DNA of 64,000 nucleotides from the NCBI RefSeq assembly GCF_900141865.1, contig NZ_FQYW01000003.1, forward strand, positions 162,133 through 226,132, given 5' to 3'. The stretch is from Anaerovibrio lipolyticus DSM 3074 (GTDB lineage: Bacteria > Bacillota > Negativicutes > Selenomonadales > Selenomonadaceae). Of this stretch, positions 44,544 to 52,879 are shown one piece after another (position 1 is the first letter of the stretch; every line of letters begins with the position of its first letter). The notes under the pieces are model-generated. The model saw only the letters and a program-made list of their open reading frames with translations, had not been told where the DNA came from and did no database searches. A program made the translations under genes and the position numbers.

Positions 44544-45008
44544 ATGGATTATTATAACGCATCAGTTAATTTTGGCATTATCAGGAGACGGGTTCAGTCT
44601 TTGGTGGTGGAAGCAACTATGGAATTGGGACTGACCTATTCAGAATTTTCCTTGATGTTAATGTTGTATGACAAGGAAGGCTGCAGTCAGGATGATATGA
44701 CTGCATTTCTGCATGTGGATAAGGCTGCCATAACCCGCGTTATCAAAATCCTTGAAAAAAAGGGAATGCTTTATCGCAAACGGGATGAGGTGGATCGTAG
44801 ATTGAAGAGGCTATTTCTTACCGAGGAAGGGAAGAAAATGGAGCCCATAATAAAGGATATAGTAAAGAAAATCATGGACTATGTGGCTGGTGGTTTTTCT
44901 GAAGCCGAGGGCGAGTTTTTGATTAAAGGAATAAATATCATGGCTACACGATTGGGTGTGGCAGATTTTGAGGCGGTGTTTGGCAAGAAGGGGCGTGGTG
45001 TAAAGTGA
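44544..45008 (+). CDS. MarR-family transcriptional regulator
   Basis: A 154-residue winged-helix regulator: LTYSEFSLMLMLYDKEGCSQDDMTAFLHVDKAAITRVIKILEKKGMLYRKRDEVDRRLKRLFLTEEGKK covers the DNA-binding helix and the wing with the conserved DxRxxxxxLT pattern. CGGAGG sets ATG 44544; the frame is open from 44457 inside a repeat. It overlaps the adaptor gene by 4 bp (GTGA), so it almost certainly controls the efflux operon it heads, probably by a ligand-released repressor mechanism. Confidence 0.92.
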   Translation: MDYYNASVNFGIIRRRVQSLVVEATMELGLTYSEFSLMLMLYDKEGCSQDDMTAFLHVDKAAITRVIKILEKKGMLYRKRDEVDRRLKRLFLTEEGKKMEPIIKDIVKKIMDYVAGGFSEAEGEFLIKGINIMATRLGVADFEAVFGKKGRGVK

Positions 45009-46096
45009 AAAAGCTAATAGCTATTTTGCTGTCCGTATTGTTGATGGTCTCATTGGTGTCCGGCTGTGGCAAAAGCAGTGAGGACGGACAAAGGCCTCAG
45101 ATGGTAAGGACTCAACAGGTGGGACAGCAGGCGTTGAATGCGGAAGGTACTTATACCGGTACTGTAAGAGGACGTTATGAAACCAATGTGTCTTTTCAGG
45201 TTGGGGGACGAATTATCAATCGTAATGTTCAGGTTGGAGATCATGTAAATTCCGGGGATATTCTTATGTCCATTGATCCGCGTGATGTGGTACAGCAGTC
45301 AAATCAGGGAGATGCCCAGGTGGCAGCTGCCAAAGCACAGCTTGATTTGGCTCAGTCCAATTTAAGCCGTTATCAGCAGCTCTATGCCCAAGAAGCAGTT
45401 CCTGCTATGGTTCTTGACCAATACCAGACAGCCTATGATTCAGCCTTGGCTCAATACAATCAGGCAGTAGCAGGTGCAGCAACAGGACATAATGCCTTGG
45501 GATATACGGCATTAGTATCCTCTGCGTCCGGAGTAATTTCATCCGTTTCGGCTGAAGTTGGACAGGTGGTTGGTGCCGGTCAGACAGTATTGACTTTGGT
45601 ACAGACCAACGAGCTGGAGGTGGAAATCAATATTCCGGAGAACCATCTTAATGATGTAGAGCTGGGTAAAAGCGTTCAAATTTCTTTCTGGGCACTGAAG
45701 GGCGTTAGTGTAAATGGTACTGTAAGGGAGATTTCCCCAATGGCTGAGTCTGTTTCCCGTACATATAAGGTGAGAATTTCTGTACCAAATCCGCCAAAAG
45801 GGATGCAGCTTGGTATGACTGCCAGCGTAAAGTGCCAGGAAAGTTCTGGGACTAATAATGATGGAATGGTACTGCCGTTGTCTGCCATTTATCAGATTGA
45901 TGATAATCCACAGGTATGGGTAGTGGATAAAGGCTCAGATACTGTCAGTCTAAAAAATATTACTTTTGAAAAAATTGGCAACAACTCCGTACGGGTAATG
46001 GGCCTTAATGTAGGCGATATTGTTGTAACAGCAGGAGTACATAAGCTGCGCCAGGGCCAAAAGGTAAGACTTGCGGAGGGTAATGAAGATGATTAA
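45005..46096 (+). CDS. RND efflux periplasmic adaptor lipoprotein (AcrA/HlyD type)
   Basis: Links the inner-membrane pump to an outer-membrane channel. Lipoprotein signal with lipobox LVSGC at residues 17-21. Barrel-sandwich halves (TGTVRGRYETNVSFQVGGRIINRNVQVGDHVNSGDILMSID and ALVSSASGVISSVSAEVGQVVGAGQTVLTLVQ) surround a coiled-coil hairpin (AAAKAQLDLAQSNLSRYQQLYAQEAVPAMVLDQYQTAYDSALAQYNQAVA). Length 363. GTG start. Overlaps the pump gene by 8 bp. No outer-membrane factor gene is in the window. Confidence 0.93.
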   Translation: MKKLIAILLSVLLMVSLVSGCGKSSEDGQRPQMVRTQQVGQQALNAEGTYTGTVRGRYETNVSFQVGGRIINRNVQVGDHVNSGDILMSIDPRDVVQQSNQGDAQVAAAKAQLDLAQSNLSRYQQLYAQEAVPAMVLDQYQTAYDSALAQYNQAVAGAATGHNALGYTALVSSASGVISSVSAEVGQVVGAGQTVLTLVQTNELEVEINIPENHLNDVELGKSVQISFWALKGVSVNGTVREISPMAESVSRTYKVRISVPNPPKGMQLGMTASVKCQESSGTNNDGMVLPLSAIYQIDDNPQVWVVDKGSDTVSLKNITFEKIGNNSVRVMGLNVGDIVVTAGVHKLRQGQKVRLAEGNEDD

Positions 46097-49000
46097 TCTT
46101 ACAGAAGTTTCCCTAAAAAACCGGGCCTTGGTATGGTATTTCATTATTGTTCTTGTGGTGGGTGGCATCTTTTCCTACATAAAATTAGGACGCATGGAAG
46201 ACCCTAACTTTACCATAAGGGAAATGATAGTCACTGCCGCCTGGCCAGGTGCTACTGCTGAGCAGATGGAACAGCAGGTCACAGACAAGCTGGAATCTAA
46301 AATAAATGATTTGCCGGGTATTGATTATGTCAAGAGTACTACCCGTGACGGCACAACGGTTATTCACGTACTGTTAAAGGACGATTACAAAGGTGATGTA
46401 CGTTCTTCATGGCGTGATGTAAGAAATTTCTGCCATGATATAGAGAATGATTTGCCTGAAGGGGTTTATGGCCCATATTTTAATGACCGCTTTGACGATG
46501 TATATGGTTCCTTGTATGCAGTAACCGGCGATGGCTTTACATACGAAGAAATGCGTCAGCAGGCCGAAAAAATTCGTCGCATGATTCTGGCAAATGTGAA
46601 AAGTGTCCAGAAGGTTGAGCTGGTGGGTGTTCAGAGTGAAAAGGTCTATGTGGAAATAGAAAATGCCAAGTTGGCTGAGCTGGGCATAAGCCCTACGGCT
46701 CTGTCTGATGCCCTGAAGGGACAGAATCAGATGACTCCCGCCGGCATGATCGAGACCAGTACTGATAATGTATATTTGAGGTATTCCGGTACCTTCGAAA
46801 ATATTGATGATATAAAGAATGCTCCTATTAATGCGGGGGGCCGTGTGGTTCGTCTTGGAGACATTGCCAAGGTTGAAATGCGTTATGCAGAGCCGGCGGA
46901 TCCGAAGATGTTCTTCAACGGTGAGCCTGCTGTAGGAATTGCTGTTTCCATGGAACCTGGGCAGAACATTATAACCTTGGGCGAGGGCTTGGGCAGTCTC
47001 ATGAAGTCTGTCAACGAGGATTTGCCGGTGGGGCTTGAGATACATCAGGTTTCAGACCAGCCAAAGGTGGTTGAGGATTCCATTGAAGAATTTATCAGCA
47101 CACTTAGAGAAGCTATTATCATAGTGTTGGCAGTTAGCTTTTTGAGTTTGGGCGTCAGAACCGGTATGGTTGTAGCCTTCTGTATTCCTTTGGTGCTGGC
47201 GGCTGTTTTCTGCGGCATGTATATATTGGGCATCGACCTTCAAAAGGTGTCCCTGGGTGCTTTGATTATCTCTTTAGGCTTATTGGTGGATGATGCTATA
47301 ATAGCCGTAGAGATGATGAGCGTAAAGCTGGAAGCGGGCTTGGACCGTTTTGAGGCGGCCTGTTATGCTTTTAAGGCTACGGCAAAGCCAATGCTTACGG
47401 GTACTCTTATTACCTGTGCCGGTTTTATTCCCGTGGGATTTTCCGCAGGCTTGGCAGCAGAATTCTGTAGTGCCCTGTTTCCTGTTATTTCTATGGCCCT
47501 GCTCATTTCATGGGTAGTATCTGTTATGGTGGCTCCTCTATATGGCTACCATCTTATTAAGGTTGAGGTTAAGCATAATGAGGAAGGGGATACTGTTCAG
47601 TATCAGAGCAAATTTTATACAATATTCCGCAATATTCTGACCTGGTTCCTGACCCACAGAAAGCTGGTACTCGTAGCCACCGCGGGATTGTTTGCTCTTT
47701 CTATTTTGGGAATGAAGCTGGTGCGCGATGAATTCTTCCCGCCTTCCACCAGACCTGAGATTATTGTATCCATGCGCCTCAATGATGGGGCTTCACTGAA
47801 AAATACGGAGGAGGTATCAAAGCGATTTGCTGATTTCCTTAATCAGCACGCCGATGAAATAGAAAACTACAGCTGCTATGTGGGAGAAGGGGCCCCAAGA
47901 TTTGTGCTTCCTTTCACCCCGGAGCCTCCTGTCGATAATTATTCCCAGTTTATTGTGGTATCAAATGATGCTGAACACAGAGAGGAACTGAGCAGAAAAA
48001 TCAGGGAGGAACTGGAAAATGAATTCCCTGAGGTTCGTCATGACATAAAATTTCTTCAGACTGGCCCCCCTGCAGATTATCCTATTATGCTGAAGGTTTA
48101 CGGTACTGATAAGGATAAGGTTAGGGAAATCGGCGAGCAGGTGGCTGACCGCGTGGCACAGGATGAAAATAACACTGAGGTGCATCTGAATTGGCATGAA
48201 AAGAGCAAGGTAATCCATTTGGAATATGATCAAAATAAGCTGAAGGCCATGGGGTTGACAGCGCAGGCTGTTTCCAAAATGGTATATACTGAGCTTACGG
48301 GAGCTACAGCAGCACAGTTCTATAAGGGTGACCGTACTGTGGATATAGTTCTGGAAATGGCTGAGGTAGACCGCACAGATTTGTCCACGATAAAGGAATT
48401 GCCAATATATACAGGTAGGGGTTATGTCCCACTGGAGCAGCTGGCGGATATTTCTCTCAGAACTGAAAATGGTGTTATTGGCCGCGAGAGATTAGGCCCA
48501 TGCGTAACCGTTCAGGGTAATATCCTTTCCGGCACTGCAAATGATGCTACTGAAAAGGCATTGGAGGCTGTTAAGGATATTGCAGACAATTTGCCTGCCG
48601 GTTATAAAATTGAAGCAGCCGGTGCCCTGCATGACAGCAAAAAAGCCATGGGAAATATTACGAAGCCTGTACCGGCCATGATATTTTGTATCATAACTTT
48701 GTTGATGTTCCAGTTGAAAAATGGCAAGCTGATGCTTCTTACTGTTCTTACTGCACCATTGGGACTTATAGGTGTGGCAGCCGGAATGCTGATTTTTGAC
48801 CAGGCCATGGGCTTTGTGGCAATCCTTGGTGTACTGGCTCTCAGTGGTATGATTATACGAAATTCGGTAATTCTGATAGACCAGATTCAAAAGCATTTGG
48901 AAGAGGGAGAAACTCCTTGGGATGCCATAATGGATTCAGCAGTTATGCGTTTTAGACCGATTATGCTTACAGCGGCAGCTGCAATTCTCGGTATGATACC

Positions 49001-49130
49001 GTTGATGTTCAGTACCTTCTGGGGGCCAATGGCAGTAGCCATTGCCAGTGGCCTTTTGGTGGCAACAGTGCTGACACTTTTGGTATTGCCAACCATGTAT
49101 GCGACAGTGTATAAGGTGGAAAAAGAATAA
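46089..49130 (+). CDS. RND-family efflux transporter (AcrB/HAE-type)
   Basis: A proton-driven inner-membrane exporter of about 1,013 residues. TM1 is in NRALVWYFIIVLVVGGIFSYIKLGRMEDPNFTIREMIV; GLLVDDAIIAVEMM in TM4 carries the adjacent aspartates of the proton relay; the C-terminal half repeats the fold and ends in LLVATVLTLLVLPTMYATVYKVEKE. Two large periplasmic loops are present. GGAGGG at 46075-46080 points to ATG 46089 rather than the frame starts at 46071 or 46083. Substrate unknown. Confidence 0.93.
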   Translation: MINLTEVSLKNRALVWYFIIVLVVGGIFSYIKLGRMEDPNFTIREMIVTAAWPGATAEQMEQQVTDKLESKINDLPGIDYVKSTTRDGTTVIHVLLKDDYKGDVRSSWRDVRNFCHDIENDLPEGVYGPYFNDRFDDVYGSLYAVTGDGFTYEEMRQQAEKIRRMILANVKSVQKVELVGVQSEKVYVEIENAKLAELGISPTALSDALKGQNQMTPAGMIETSTDNVYLRYSGTFENIDDIKNAPINAGGRVVRLGDIAKVEMRYAEPADPKMFFNGEPAVGIAVSMEPGQNIITLGEGLGSLMKSVNEDLPVGLEIHQVSDQPKVVEDSIEEFISTLREAIIIVLAVSFLSLGVRTGMVVAFCIPLVLAAVFCGMYILGIDLQKVSLGALIISLGLLVDDAIIAVEMMSVKLEAGLDRFEAACYAFKATAKPMLTGTLITCAGFIPVGFSAGLAAEFCSALFPVISMALLISWVVSVMVAPLYGYHLIKVEVKHNEEGDTVQYQSKFYTIFRNILTWFLTHRKLVLVATAGLFALSILGMKLVRDEFFPPSTRPEIIVSMRLNDGASLKNTEEVSKRFADFLNQHADEIENYSCYVGEGAPRFVLPFTPEPPVDNYSQFIVVSNDAEHREELSRKIREELENEFPEVRHDIKFLQTGPPADYPIMLKVYGTDKDKVREIGEQVADRVAQDENNTEVHLNWHEKSKVIHLEYDQNKLKAMGLTAQAVSKMVYTELTGATAAQFYKGDRTVDIVLEMAEVDRTDLSTIKELPIYTGRGYVPLEQLADISLRTENGVIGRERLGPCVTVQGNILSGTANDATEKALEAVKDIADNLPAGYKIEAAGALHDSKKAMGNITKPVPAMIFCIITLLMFQLKNGKLMLLTVLTAPLGLIGVAAGMLIFDQAMGFVAILGVLALSGMIIRNSVILIDQIQKHLEEGETPWDAIMDSAVMRFRPIMLTAAAAILGMIPLMFSTFWGPMAVAIASGLLVATVLTLLVLPTMYATVYKVEKE

Positions 49131-49183
49131 GATATAACTAGCTTTAAGATATCCCCTTCCTCTTTAGGGGGTAGAAACAAACT

Positions 49184-49238
49184 AAAAGAGCCGCCGGCTC
49201 AAAGTGTGAAAACACATTTTGAGTCAGCAGCTCTTTTA
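49184..49238. terminator. Bidirectional terminator between the efflux operon and metQ
   Basis: A long stem from AAAAGAGC (49184-49191) to GCTCTTTT (49230-49237), with inner arms GCTCAAAGTGTG / CACATTTTGAGTC and an AAAA loop; bulges near CCGCCG. Serves two convergent transcripts. Confidence 0.8.
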
Positions 49239-49261
49239 ATTTGCGTAGATTGCCTAATTTC

Positions 49262-50077
49262 TTAGAATGCGGCTACTACAGCACCGTTGTACTTTTCAGC
49301 GATGAACTTCTTAACCTTTTCGGACTTCAGGGCCTTCATGAGAGCCTGAATCTCAGGACGGTTTTCGTCACCGGTACGAACAGCAACGATGTTAACATAA
49401 GGAGAAGTGGAATCCTCGATGAAGATGTTGTCCTTAACTGGGTTCAGCTGAACCTGCATTGCAAAGTTGCTGTTGATAACAGCTGCATCAACATCATCCA
49501 AGGTACGAGGAACCTGTGCTGGCTCCAGCTCCTGGAACTTAATGTTCTTAGGATTGGAAGTAATATCCTGAATAGTAGCAGTTACACCTACGCCATCCTT
49601 AAGGGTGATAACACCAGCCTTGGCAAGGAGGGCTAAGGCACGGCCACCATTGGTAGGATCGTTAGGAATAGAAATGGAGGCACCATCCTTGAGCTCCTTA
49701 AGGTTCTTTACCTTCTTGGAGTATACTCCCATTGGCTCGATGTGGATACCGCCGGCACTAACCAGCTTAACCTCAGGGTGCTGCTTTACAAAATCCTCAA
49801 GATAAGGCATGTGCTGGAAGTAGTTTGCATCCAGTTCCTTGTCGTTAAGATTCAGATTTGGCTGTACATAATCACTGTACTCAACGATTTCCAGCTTAAT
49901 GCCATCCTTGGCCAAATCGTCTTTAATCTGCTCAAGAATTTCAGCATGTGGAACAGAAGTTGCACCAACCTTCAGTGTTTTACTGTCGTTGGATGCCTGC
50001 TTGTTGTCAGCCCCGCAGCCAGCCAGGGCCACAATGGCAAATACAAGTGCTGATAAAATAAGTAATACCTTTTTCAT
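49262..50077 (-). CDS. metQ: Methionine ABC transporter substrate-binding lipoprotein
   Basis: An NLPA-family lipoprotein that binds methionine outside the cytoplasmic membrane. Lipobox ALAGC at residues 17-21; KVGATSVPHAEILEQIKDDLAKDGI, NYFQHMPYLEDFVKQHPEV, SIPNDPTNGGRALALLAKAGVITLKDG and VNIVAVRTGDENRPEIQALMKALKS are standard MetQ segments. Length 271. Third gene of metN-metI-metQ, 64 bp after metI. Codons are strongly biased, suggesting high expression. Confidence 0.95.
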   Translation of the reverse strand: MKKVLLILSALVFAIVALAGCGADNKQASNDSKTLKVGATSVPHAEILEQIKDDLAKDGIKLEIVEYSDYVQPNLNLNDKELDANYFQHMPYLEDFVKQHPEVKLVSAGGIHIEPMGVYSKKVKNLKELKDGASISIPNDPTNGGRALALLAKAGVITLKDGVGVTATIQDITSNPKNIKFQELEPAQVPRTLDDVDAAVINSNFAMQVQLNPVKDNIFIEDSTSPYVNIVAVRTGDENRPEIQALMKALKSEKVKKFIAEKYNGAVVAAF

Positions 50078-50141
50078 TAAAAGACCTCCTTAAAGATAGT
50101 GTATATATTTCTCTCATTATGTATAGAGAGCCACACCCGTT

Positions 50142-50795
50142 TTAGCGCTTATCCAGATGCTTGGCCAGCTTATTGCCGGCAAACTGCACTATCTGAACCA
50201 TAATAATAAGGACGATTACGGTGGCAATCATAATATCAGGACGGAAACGCTGATAACCGTAGCGGATTGCCAAATCACCCAGGCCACCTCCGCCTATGGC
50301 TCCGGCCATGGCAGATTCACCTATGAGACTGATGATAACGGTGGTAAGCTGGGCCACAATATTTGGCATAGCCTCTGGCAGGAAAACCTTGCGTATAATC
50401 TGTAGTGGAGTAGCACCCATGGACTGGGCGGCTTCCACAATACCGTATGGTATTTCCCGAAGAGAGGTTTCAACCTGACGGCCAATAAAAGGTACAGAGG
50501 CCAGTACCAATGGTACCATAGCGGCTGTTGTACCAATAGCACTGCCCACAATCAGGCGGGTCAGCGGAATAATTGCTACCATTAATATAATGAAAGGAAT
50601 GGAGCGAATGGCGTTTACAATAGCGCCTACAACTCTATTAATAGGAAGACATTCCAAAATTTGTCCCTTGGAGGTAGTATGAAGCAGTACCCCTAAAGGA
50701 ATTCCCAGCAGGGAGGAAATAATCATGGAAACAGCCACCATGTAAACTGTTTCTCCCAATGCCTTAGTGATGAGAGGAAGCATGTCTGCTGACAT
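50142..50795 (-). CDS. metI: Methionine ABC transporter permease
   Basis: A membrane protein of about 217 residues with five to six helices. The EAA loop reads VEAAQSMGATPLQIIRKVFLPEAMPNIVAQL at about residues 120-150. GGAGGTGA 9 nt before ATG 50795 supports that start over a TTG at 50801. It overlaps the end of metN by 32 bp, so the two are coupled. Confidence 0.95.
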   Translation of the reverse strand: MSADMLPLITKALGETVYMVAVSMIISSLLGIPLGVLLHTTSKGQILECLPINRVVGAIVNAIRSIPFIILMVAIIPLTRLIVGSAIGTTAAMVPLVLASVPFIGRQVETSLREIPYGIVEAAQSMGATPLQIIRKVFLPEAMPNIVAQLTTVIISLIGESAMAGAIGGGGLGDLAIRYGYQRFRPDIMIATVIVLIIMVQIVQFAGNKLAKHLDKR

Positions 50796-51822
50796 AGCCA
50801 ATCACCTCCATCTTAACCTTTTGTTCGCGAAGATAATCCATGGCAGAGTGAATGTCATCCTGACTGCCATCAAGACCAATGATAAGCCTGCCAAAAGGAG
50901 CTCCTTTTATGTCATCCAGACTCCCAAAGAATAAATCTGCACTGACATCATATTTTTTCACCAAGGACGAAATAATAGGATCATTGGCAGTTTCTCCAAT
51001 AAAGGTAAGCCTCATAAGAAGAATGCTGTCTTCAAATGGCTCGTCCTTAATCTCAATATTTCTAAAGTCAACAGGCAGCTCGTTGCTGAGCAGTACGCTG
51101 ATAAAATCCTTGGTTATCGGCTGTTGAGGGGTTATAAATACATCCAGCACATCCCCCTGTTCGGCAATCACACCTTTGTCAATTACTGCAACCTTGTCAC
51201 AGATTTCTTTGATAACCTGCATTTCATGCGTAATTACCACCACGGTAAGCTTTAATTTTCTATTTATATCCTTAATCAGCTGAAGGATAGATTTTGTGGT
51301 TTGCGGGTCAAGGGCAGAGGTGGCTTCATCACAGAGGAGAATATGCGGATTGCTGGCCAGGGCCCTGGCAATACCAACGCGTTGCTTTTGACCACCGGAA
51401 AGCTGGGATGGATATTGATCAGCCTTGTCGGAAAGGCCCACCATATCCAGCAATTCGGTTACACGGCTATTTATTGCATCCTTTGGGGTATTGGATAACT
51501 GTAATGGAAATGCTATGTTATCAAATACTGTGGAGGTTGACAGCAAATTGAAATGCTGAAATATCATACCAATACCTTTGCGTGCTTCTCTAAGCTCACT
51601 GTTGTTCATGGCAGTGATATTTTTTCCTTCTATTGTAACTGTTCCCTTGGTAGGACGCTCCAAAAGATTAATGCAACGAACCAGGGTAGACTTGCCGGCA
51701 CCACTTAAGCCGATAATGCCATAAATCTCGCCTTTATTTATATGAAGGCTTATATCCTTTAGGGCATGAACTGGACCAGCGGCACTGTCATAGATTTTCT
51801 CAATATGAGATAAATCAATCAC
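50764..51822 (-). CDS. metN: Methionine ABC transporter ATP-binding protein
   Basis: ATPase of the MetNIQ importer. Walker A GLSGAGKST, signature LSGGQKQRVGIARALA, Walker B ILLCDEATSALDP; residues after about 270 form the C-terminal NIL domain, which senses cytoplasmic methionine and inhibits transport. Start: GTG 51822 (MIDLSHIEKIY) has AGGATGTGA 5 nt upstream; a GTG at 51831 is also in frame. Length about 352. Shares a 327-bp divergent region with the Rrf2 regulator; no SAM riboswitch or T-box is seen in it. Confidence 0.95.
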   Translation of the reverse strand: MIDLSHIEKIYDSAAGPVHALKDISLHINKGEIYGIIGLSGAGKSTLVRCINLLERPTKGTVTIEGKNITAMNNSELREARKGIGMIFQHFNLLSTSTVFDNIAFPLQLSNTPKDAINSRVTELLDMVGLSDKADQYPSQLSGGQKQRVGIARALASNPHILLCDEATSALDPQTTKSILQLIKDINRKLKLTVVVITHEMQVIKEICDKVAVIDKGVIAEQGDVLDVFITPQQPITKDFISVLLSNELPVDFRNIEIKDEPFEDSILLMRLTFIGETANDPIISSLVKKYDVSADLFFGSLDDIKGAPFGRLIIGLDGSQDDIHSAMDYLREQKVKMEVIGYVSRHASSHH

Positions 51823-52030
51823 CTTACTCACATCCTGTCATTATTGTATGGATAAAAATATATATCATATTCAACCCATGTGTATAGTTGTAAATCTAAT
51901 AATACACTAAAATATTATACCTGTTTTCATTGTAAATGCAAAGTACAGATAATATTAAGCCAGATATGTGATTAATGTAGTGCGTGGATAATATACAAAT
52001 ATATTTTATAGTTATGAATTATACTTTATT

Positions 52031-52053
52031 ATACCTACTAAAGCAATAGGTAT
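52031..52053. promoter_or_regulatory. Candidate Rrf2-type operator between metN and the Rrf2 gene
   Basis: ATACCTA (52031-52037) and TAGGTAT (52047-52053) separated by 9 bp. The ATACC...GGTAT ends resemble Rrf2/IscR-family operators. It lies between the divergent genes and could control both. Confidence 0.5.
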
Positions 52054-52149
52054 TTGAAAAAATATGGAAAACATATATAATTAATATGAGTTTTACGGAG
52101 GAGTAAATTACGTAATTTTGCATACTATTATAGGAAGGATGATGATTAT

Positions 52150-52596
52150 ATGCGTATTTCTGCAAAGGGTCGTTATGGTCTTGCTGCTATGTCATATTTG
52201 GCGGCCAATTATAAAAACGGAATGGCAATTACCGTGCTGCATATTTCGGAAACCATGGGCATTTCAAAAATATATCTTGAGCAGGTTTTTTCCTTGTTGA
52301 AGCGAGCGGGACTTGTTATATCAATTAAGGGTTCCCAGGGAGGATATTTTCTAAATCGGGAGCCAAATAGTATAACTGCTTATGATGTGTTGACTGCTAT
52401 TGAAATCGCCATGGTTGAAAAAACAGACTCTACAGTAGAAGAAAAACAACCTTTATTGGACAAGGCCATGCAGGAAATAGTTTTCTCACGGCTTGATGAT
52501 GCTGTAAAATCCTGCTTGGAAGAAATTACTTTGGAAGATATTTTAAATAATGTAGAAAAACAAAAAGAACCGGATAACCTTATGTATTTTATTTAA
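52150..52596 (+). CDS. Rrf2-family transcriptional regulator (CymR-like)
   Basis: A 148-residue winged-helix protein: MRISAKGRYGLAAMSYLAAN, ITVLHISETMGISKIYLEQVFSLLKRAGLVISIKGSQGGYFLNREPNSITAYDVLTAIE. Only one cysteine (SCLEEIT, near residue 119) is present, so there is no Fe-S cluster as in IscR; this resembles CymR, the sulfur-metabolism repressor. AGGAAGGATG precedes ATG 52150. Divergence from metNIQ makes sulfur amino-acid control plausible, but that is inferred. Confidence 0.85.
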   Translation: MRISAKGRYGLAAMSYLAANYKNGMAITVLHISETMGISKIYLEQVFSLLKRAGLVISIKGSQGGYFLNREPNSITAYDVLTAIEIAMVEKTDSTVEEKQPLLDKAMQEIVFSRLDDAVKSCLEEITLEDILNNVEKQKEPDNLMYFI

Positions 52597-52729
52597 AACT
52601 ATTTAGCATAAGCAAGATTTATCAAATTCAAGGCTAATCATTACTATTTTTAAGGGGAATTTGGTCTGACAAATACTTTCTTTTCGTTACAACTATTATT
52701 TATTGCTATCTTATAATGTCCTTTTTTTA

Positions 52730-52757
52730 TTGACAAAATCAAGGACTATGGTATAAA
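52730..52757 (+). promoter_or_regulatory. Promoter of the glpABC operon
   Basis: TTGACA (52730-52735), 16-bp spacer, TATAAA (52752-52757). A leader of about 115 nt follows with a TTGAA/TTCAA inverted repeat (near 52794-52826) and a GTTCGG/CCGAAT hairpin (52828-52847), possibly regulatory. From 52,597 to 52,729 nothing else is seen. Confidence 0.7.
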
Positions 52758-52879
52758 CTGTACGAGGCAATTGAAATTTTGTGACTATTACACTTGAATC
52801 GATGTGCAATTGTACAAAAATTCAATGGTTCGGGGGTGTCCGAATCTTATATGTGTATTAATGAAAATGGGGGATTGTT

